From positions 15,933,579 to 15,997,578 of the forward strand of contig OZ234500.1 of NCBI GenBank assembly GCA_965153455.1: a stretch of 64,000 bases of DNA, given 5' to 3'. The notes beneath the pieces were generated by a model. It saw only the letters and a list, made by a program, of their open reading frames with translations, did not search any database and had not been told where the DNA came from. Every line of letters begins with the position of its first letter. Positions within the stretch are counted from its first letter, which is position 1. Of the stretch, positions 57,425-64,000 are shown piece by piece. The translations under genes were made by a program, and so were the position numbers. The stretch is from Sphagnum compactum (Eukaryota; Bryophyta; Sphagnopsida; Sphagnales).

Positions 57425-59200
57425 CTATGAGAAGTAACCCAAATCCAGCTGATCAGTTCTGTATTCCTTACAGCTTGGTGTTGACCATGCTGTCATAACT
57501 CCCCACCAAGAACATATATCTTTGTAAGCATTGAGAACTTAAAATACTTATGATTACCTCAACCTGAATAGGATTGAGAGACAAGCTGATAATTAGGATA
57601 ACAATTTCAGGTCCAACAATATGTCAGCCAACGGGAAAAAGAAAAAAAGGAGAGCCAACCCTGAACAACAGAAAACTGAGGAGGAGACGGAACAACAGTG
57701 ACAGTCACACACAAGCTCAGTGACCTTCATATATCGTAGTGACCAGCTACCACAACCTCCCCACTGACTTCACCAGCTCATTGCAGTGGGTGGAGATCAA
57801 TGTCATACATGCACCCATGCATTGAGTTTCTGTCACAAGACCTCATGAGTGATGGAAAGACTCAGTCATGATGCTGCTTTAGGTCAACCAAACATGAAAA
57901 AGGAGATAAACCAAGAGAAAGAGAAACACAAAGGAAGAAGAACCAAAAAAGATTCAAACAAAGAAATGAAAGGAGAAGAGAGAAACAACAAAGAGGATCG
58001 TGATGAAAAAAGGAGGCAATTGACATAATCATTTTGAAAATTCCTAAGACAGAAACGCCAAACACAAATTTTTTTTTGTCCAGTAACCTCTGGTTCGATT
58101 TAGTAGAAACTTTGGACAGTAACATCTTCACCTTTGGAATACTAGTGAAGCTAGCTAACAAGAACAATGTGCTCCTTTCCTGCATTAATGAGAAAATTGT
58201 GAAAGAAATTGTCTTCATTTTACCTTCTCTGACCTGTGATCCCACCACTGTGAAGGGTCTGAAAAGAGTTTCTGCCAAAGCTTCTCTACACTCCTTTTCT
58301 GGTTTGCTTCAAACAATTTCTCAACAATCTTCTTGTGGCCTGTCACAAACCATTGAAGATGGTTAAAACCACACAACCTCACAAAATGGTTCCTTTCTCA
58401 TGTATTGGACCGTGTGCAATGCCCAAAAACGTATCATTCCTCCAATAAGAAAGAAAAGCTTCGTGGATGCAGAAATTGGCTCTTGCAATTTGCAAACAAC
58501 GTAGATCAGGAACACAAAAAACGCAGCCTCTATCGCAAGAGAGGTGAGAAAACATTCCGCAAACACGGACAATACACTTGCTCAACAACTATTTTGAGCC
58601 CAGTCAATACTACCGCAATAGATGCTTTCTAGAGCAAGACATCGTTGAGATCCTTTCAAGAAAGAAACTACTACGACTCGAAAGATGGAGGAAGGCAAAT
58701 CGACAAAAAAAGCCAAAGACATCAACCAAACAAAATATTGTGACAAGGCAGTGGAGGATGAGACAATAAGAAAGAAAAGAAAGGTTACCGCTGCCGCCAC
58801 GGCCGGTCAACGATGCCTTTGTTTCGACCGATTTCGGTGTGCGCAAAGCGACAGGCCTCCGTGCAGCGGACTCCAGAGGCAGCAGTTGGGAATGGAGGAG
58901 ACGGGGCGCACGGGCATACAGCCGGCTCGTCTGCTGCTGGTGCTGTGTCCCGAGCCATGCGATACTGTTCTGCTGCTGTAGAGAAGGGCTGCTCGTCTTC
59001 ACTACAGTGCGCAATTGCACTTTCCCGCATTGTTGAAAACATTCCTCCACAACAACAACATCACACATCGCACGAAGACAACGCTTCGGACCAAAACTCC
59101 AACACCCAAGTCTTGAAGAGCGATGAGCAGAAAATCCTAATTCTCATGAGGAGCGCGCCTGCAGGCAGAAAACTCTTCTTACCCTCAGCCGAACCAGACG
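57425..59200 (-). promoter_or_regulatory. Upstream region of the PPR gene, GC-rich at its far end
   Basis: 57425-58300 is mixed; it contains the right copy of the flanking repeat (57728-57878). From about 58.75 to 59.2 kb the DNA is GC-rich with CpGs and supports overlapping low-complexity frames on both strands, which I do not believe are proteins. It may be the promoter and leader of the PPR gene, with a leader intron ending at 57425. This is inference from composition and the splice-acceptor-like sequence. Confidence 0.35.
57728..57878. repeat. Direct repeat flanking the PPR gene, right copy
   Basis: Partner of 54684-54861 with the same orientation and block order. It lies upstream of the PPR reading frame, whereas the other copy lies downstream of the decayed DYW tail. 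Confidence 0.7.
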
Positions 59201-59675
59201 GAGATCACGAGGCAGTAGCGGTGGGAGAGGTCCTAAGCACGCGGAGCTCACGAGGCGGTGGGTGGGGGAGAGGTCCTAAGCACGCGGAGATCACAAGGTG
59301 GTAGGAGTGGGAGAGATCCTAAGCGCGAGGAGCTCACGAGGTGGTAGGTGTGGGAGAGGTCCTAAGCACGCGGAAATCACAAGGCGGTAGGGGTGGGAGC
59401 GATCTTAAGCGCACAGAGATCACGAGGCGGTAGGGGTGGCTAGGATCCTAAACCTATGGAGATCAGGAGGCAGTAGGGGTGGGTGAGATCCTGAGCGCAC
59501 TGAGATCACGAGGCGGTAGGGGTGGCTGGGATCCTAAACATTTGGAGATCACAAGGCGATAGAGGTGGGAGGGATCCTATAAATTTGGAGATCACTAGGC
59601 GATAGGGGAAGGACTGATCTTAAACCTGCAGAGATCATGAGCAGGCCATAGGAATGGGACCGATCTTACACCTAG
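59201..59675 (+). repeat. Minisatellite: 11 units of exactly 43 bp
   Basis: Unit starts GAG(A/C)TCAC(G/A)AGGCGGTA, continues GGGGTGGGAGAGATCCTAA and ends in a 7-base linker. Units begin at 59201, 59244, 59287 and so on every 43 bp to 59631, with no length change except in the last unit. Linkers are GCACGCG in units 1, 2 and 4, GCGCGAG in 3, GCGCACA in 5, ACCTATG in 6, GCGCACT in 7, ACATTTG in 8, AAATTTG in 9 and ACCTGCA in 10. Units 6 and 8 share GGTGGCT(A/G)GGATCCTAAAC, and 2 and 4 share GAGCTC, which suggests an 86-bp dimer pattern. Confidence 0.95.
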
Positions 59676-62600
59676 TACTTTGGGGTGCCTTTTCTGATGT
59701 TTTTTCAGGGTTTTTATTTTGTAGAAAAAAAAGTTGTTTTTCCTTATTTGGCACTTTAGGAAGTTCCAAAAATTGCAAAAAATCAACTATTTGAAGGTAA
59801 ATTTCAGATTTAAAAATACAAATTATTTTTCATTACACCAATTTTTCATTCTAAAATTCAAATCAATGAAAATTCAAAATTACAATGGCACAAATGGGAG
59901 TTCACAACATAGTATTTTAGAACGTCATTTGAATACTTTCTTCATTATGAGTATCATATTTCATATATCCTTCAACTAATTGTGTCCCATGAAATTCTTG
60001 TCAATATGGGCAAGGATTCTCATCAAATCAATTTTAATAATAGAAGTCATTCTTTCATTCTTATTTTGAAAAATAGCCTTTGCTACAACTAGGGATATCT
60101 TTCACAAATTGATTGAGCCATTTCGCGATAGTTTTGAAACCCACATGCAATTTGCTATACCATTGCAACATCACACACAATAATCAATTAGCTGCAAGTA
60201 GTTTCATAATATCTTTTCAAAAAATAATTTACAAAATCGTAATTAATAAGTAGTAAGATTTAAATATTGAACCATGGAAATTAGTGGGAATAGAAAAAAT
60301 GAAAAAATAACTACTAATTATTTGAAAAGAATAACTTTACCATGCTAGTTCTTGATTCTTCCAATGATTGTTGCATGGAAGAGTAATGCATGTGGGCCTA
60401 GTTTAACCTTTGTCCACTTTGGGCAATGGTCAAATAGTGTATGAAAGGTTTCATAAATATCAACAATAAAATAATGTACATGTTTCTAGTTAGCAATGTC
60501 ATAAGTCCATTTTGTGGTTCTTATTTTCATTCTCATCAAAATGGACATATTTCTTACCATCCAATGAAATTTCAAAATTGAAATCAAAGTCCTAAAGGTT
60601 ATGTTATCTATTTATACCCATATTTTTTTTTAAATTATGACAAAAAAAAACATTAAAATTTACAATCACAAACCTGATCTTGTTGCATGTGCAATAGCCC
60701 TAAAATATATCTTTTGATATCAAGTGTAAATGCATTGGTTGGTGATATGACGATTGTGTATGTCTAATTTCAATTGCACTAAAACATCTTATTGTAGTTG
60801 CACATGAAGCCTTCACTTTAATAAACTAGGGGTTAATAAGGATATTGAATTTTTTGAAATAAAGATATTTAATTTAATGTAAATAGCTCATAATAGACAT
60901 ATAAGCTTGCAACCATTTCCACAAAAAATTAGTTCAATCCAAATGAAAAAACACGTGCTTGAATTTGAAAACAATGAAAACAATTATAGCTAACGATGTT
61001 GAAATGCAAATTTCATTGGGGTAAAAAGTACCATCCTTCTTCTACACCTACAAAAAGAAAGTTTCAAGTTAATCGCACAATTGCATTATGTTAGTTTTAA
61101 ACATGTCTCCAATTGTAAGTCAAGTAAATAGATTATGGACTTTGCACCATGCATCAAAAGAACTACATGCGCATGTGTCAATCTCGTTAGAGTTGTGATC
61201 CTTTCCGTTTGCCACAATTTCGACCTCATGTTGGTTAAGAACATGGAATCACTTACAAAGGATGTCCACATTGTCTTTAGGACTTGAAAGTAAGTTTGCA
61301 TTAACAAGAAAAAATTCTTTTGCACCTCCACCTTCATGAAAGAGCTAATTTTCCATGAATTCATTATAGTGATAAAAAAATCTCATCATAATCCTAATCT
61401 AATTGTGGAATAAAAAACACATGAACATCACAATTTAAATCATTTTGGAGATGAGAAAACACTAATCCTTCCAAACTTTGCACATCTTGTGAATTAATAG
61501 GTTGTATGTTGATAACTTTTGTTGCGAGTTGAAAAACCAATGATGAATCATGTTCTTGCCAATGAATTTTGTTGATGTTGTTATACACCAATTGTAAAAA
61601 GAAACCAACACCGATCATTTTAGCAACAACAATTGGTCAAACAATGATACAATGTGATATTGAATGACAAAAGAACAAGACATGAAATTAAGGAAAAGGC
61701 ACCCTCGATCCTTTATGTTAGAGAAAGCACTAGGTGCCTTTTATAGTGCATTCTACATCCTAGTTCACCTTAAAAGTTCATTAAGGTGTAAAATATGTCA
61801 TAGTAGGCACTTTATTGAATACATAATATCTACTTGACTTTCTATTAGTCTCATTAAAGGGCATGGTTTTTGTTTGGGGGGTGTTTCATTTTTTTAAACG
61901 CTCCCCATTTTTTTTCTTTTTTCTTTTGTGATATTAGTGGGTATTATAGGAAAAGAAAAAAATGTCCTTTCACTAACTAAAGCAAGAAATTTTGATTCAA
62001 AACATTCCCAAATAATAAAGGGAATTTCCTTTGAAATTATCACCTATTACCTTAAAAATATATTGGACACCACTTGTCATAAACAAAGGGATAAAACCAA
62101 CCAAAATCCATCATTATCTAAATACTTATTTTTTAATTCCAATGCTGATGATTCATTAGACTTGGTTTAGATAGAACAACTTTAGGTTCCATATGTTGTG
62201 CTTTTGGATGGCAATTCCAAACAAACAATTGTTTGACCAATTCCCAAGTAAAGAGGAATGGAAATGTGTCTTTTCAAATATGTTTTTGTAAAAAAACATT
62301 TAACACTATAATCATAAGCAAAATTTCAATACCTTCTACATCAATTTGTATCTCAATTCCTTTCAATGGAATTGGAATTTGATTCAAATGAATCTAAATC
62401 CAATTGAATTTGAATTTCATTAAATGTGTTTAATAAGTTTTCTGATAATTATTCATCTTGAAACTAGTTTAAGTAAGATAGCTCTACATTCCATGAATCG
62501 TTGTAGATTGGAATTTGTTGAGCCAATTATCAAATGAAGAAATATGGAAAGGTGTGTTTTTGAATTTTTGTCTTTTTGAATTTTTTTTCAATGTCATATT

Positions 62601-63365
62601 CACAAGAAGATTTTGAATAGCTCCTCCACCAATTTGCATCCCATTTGTATTCAATTGAATTTTAATCCATTTGTTGAATTGAATTTAATTGAATTTGAAT
62701 TCAATACAAATTCAATTCAAATTGCAAAGCAATATTGTTCACACCTTAATTTCACATAGGATGAATTAGTGTCTTTCACTTCAAGAACATTCAACAAAAA
62801 TTCCTATTCCACAAGAATTTGTCTTTTCCTTGTTTTTCCAATCTGTTTAGTCTTGGTGCAAAGGAGGATTTATATATTTGTAACCAGAAAAGTCTACATC
62901 ACCACCCCTATCTATTAGGCTAACACATGCCTAGGTTATAGCTAATCCACAAGAAGTTGCAATGTTGTAGCCCCTCTTATGCCTAGATAACAATATCTAC
63001 CACTAACTATGTGTGGTGTATTGAATTATGGCAAAGATCCGATAGTAAGCATCATCCTCATTTAATTGATTATCTTCTCTACACATCGAACTACAACATG
63101 ACACACACACAACATACTCAAATAACATAAGTAAAATTGACTCACACATTTCCCAACTGAACATCATATATCATAGTGATATATATTAATTTCAATTCAA
63201 AATTTCAATTATTAGTAGTTTAACCAGAATACACATAGTAAACTACATGAGATTGTATTGAAGTTAATGTCAAAAACACCTTTAAAAAAACCAAACCTTT
63301 TTGTCCCTTCCAAAAGGGTTTTTTGATCATCACCAATCATTTTTTAAGAAACCATCAAACTAATG
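59676..63365. other. AT-rich intergenic DNA, no recognisable gene
   Basis: Stop-dense AT-rich DNA. Two adjacent minus-strand frames (61364-61086 and 61618-61394) have mixed composition but no domain that I can name; they may be remnants of a transposon protein. The block 62170-62720 holds two diverged copies of about 285 bp. Confidence 0.45.
62170..62720. repeat. Diverged ~285-bp tandem duplication with AATT-rich palindromes
   Basis: Blocks near 62175-62265 (TAGATAGAACAACTTTAGGT, GACCAATTCCCAAGTAAAGA, GGAATGGAAATGTG) recur near 62465-62555 (GTAAGATAGCTCTACATTCC, GAGCCAATTATCAAATGAAG, AATATGGAAAGGTG). Both are followed by CATCAATTTG or CACCAATTTG and runs of AATTGAATTTGAATT. The second copy ends in a long AATT-based inverted repeat (62670-62730). 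Confidence 0.55.
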
Positions 63366-63516
63366 CACTACAACAAAAGGTGTCCTTGTACACCAAGTGA
63401 TTTCATTGGATTTTGAGTGAATTCATTGGTTGTAGTGAACGGGGACCGATGAAGAAGGAGTGAATTCACTGGTCTAATGAACGTGGATTAGTGAACTACA
63501 CCCACATTTTGTAGTA
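63366..63516. mobile_element. Small CACTA-type MITE with 3-bp target duplication
   Basis: The left end CACTACAACAAAAGGTG and the right end CCACATTTTGTAGTA are inverted relatives. CACTACAA.AAAA is the classic CACTA terminus, though the last base of the right end is A instead of G. ATG stands on both sides (63363-63365 and 63517-63519), the 3-bp duplication expected for CACTA elements. At 151 bp and non-coding it is non-autonomous. Confidence 0.75.
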
Positions 63517-63519
63517 ATG

Positions 63520-64000
63520 ATGGCAAATATATATTTCCATTACAAACCATCATCCTTTTAAAAGTCATGTTCACTCCCTACATCAATTACACACCACCGT
63601 CACTTTTGCACATACATAAGCTTTGAAAAAACTCCTTAATGAGATAACACACATCTCAACATATATCAACAAGAAGAGATCAAGACTAGTCCAAACACAC
63701 ATAATTCACATGCAAAAAAATTGGGAGTTATTTTTTTGATACATTGTTTTATTTGAACTTTTGTGTGTTCAATCATGTGTCCATAATTTATACTATAAAG
63801 TTCAAAATTACAACCAACAATTTTATTGTTTGTATTGATACTTGCATAAAATATCTTTTTATTATTGAATCATGTTTTTGTTTAACACTAGTGTGGCATG
63901 TGCCACTAGCCCAAGGGTGAAATTATTACCCATCTAATTGAATTTGAATTCGAAATTTTTATTGAAATTTCAATGACAAAGATGACTTGAAATTTAATAT
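63520..64000. other. AT-rich DNA with a dispersed repeat fragment at the window end
   Basis: 63888-64000 (CACTAGTGTGGCATGTGCCA, GTGAAATTATTACCCATCTA) resembles 15678-15740, and its final part resembles the text near 15930 (TTGAA...TTTCAATGACAAA). It is a dispersed element fragment of unknown class, cut by the window edge. Confidence 0.4.

Noticed and set aside
55427-57437. Plus-strand frames across the PPR gene
   Set aside because: Antisense shadows. They repeat only because the PPR triplets repeat.
58605-59304. Frames of up to 163 codons in the GC-rich DNA upstream of the PPR gene
   Set aside because: Overlapping frames on both strands and low complexity. The longest plus-strand one runs into the minisatellite. 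No targeting or known domain can be argued.

Overview
This window is nuclear DNA of a land plant. Four protein-coding loci sit in small GC-richer islands inside long AT-rich stretches of decayed transposable elements. The genes have plant-type GT-AG introns, the telomere-like motif is the plant TTTAGGG/CCCTAAA, one protein is a chloroplast photosystem I subunit, and another is a brassinosteroid-type transcription factor. The low gene density, the mix of old Helitron, copia and CACTA remnants, and the style of the PPR protein (near-identical P-L-S triplets) fit a fern or fern-like genome best. That taxonomic guess is inference, and only an alignment could settle it.

Layout. 1-2493: minus-strand remnant of a Helitron coding region with an OTU-like protease segment. 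2.5-8.1 kb: AT-rich DNA with two copies of a dispersed ~340-bp repeat, one carrying two nested insertions, plus a block of palindrome-rich repeats with a long hairpin. 8.15-13.45 kb: a six-exon QWRF-family (AUG8/EDE1-like) microtubule protein gene with a GC-rich leader. 13.5-28.3 kb: AT-rich intergenic DNA with more copies of the ~340-bp repeat, tandem duplications and interstitial telomeric repeats. 28.4-32.8 kb: a two-exon BES1/BZR1 transcription factor gene with a long GC-rich upstream region. 33.76-37.9 kb: a degenerate Ty1/copia element with recognisable LTRs, primer-binding site and polypurine tract. 39.93-40.84 kb: a two-exon minus-strand PSAE gene. 41.4-53.8 kb: AT-rich DNA with tandem duplications, a MITE and a degenerate ~80-bp satellite. 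53.8-54.4 kb: CACTA (tnp2) transposase remnant. 55.0-57.4 kb: a minus-strand PLS-class PPR gene whose DYW tail is broken. 59.2-59.7 kb: an 11-copy, 43-bp minisatellite on the upstream side of the PPR gene. 59.7-64 kb: AT-rich DNA ending with a small CACTA-type MITE.

The four genes do not form a pathway: microtubule organisation, hormone-responsive transcription, photosystem I electron transfer and organellar RNA processing. Each has its own flanking DNA, and no operon-like organisation is present. I found no tRNA, rRNA or CRISPR array. Nothing here is clearly a new biological system. The items most worth a second look are the minisatellite with a CpG-to-TpG/AT gradient, the related direct repeats flanking the PPR gene with its decayed DYW tail, the similar sequence at the upstream edge of two different genes, and the nested MITE whose target duplication is supported by an uninterrupted paralogous site.
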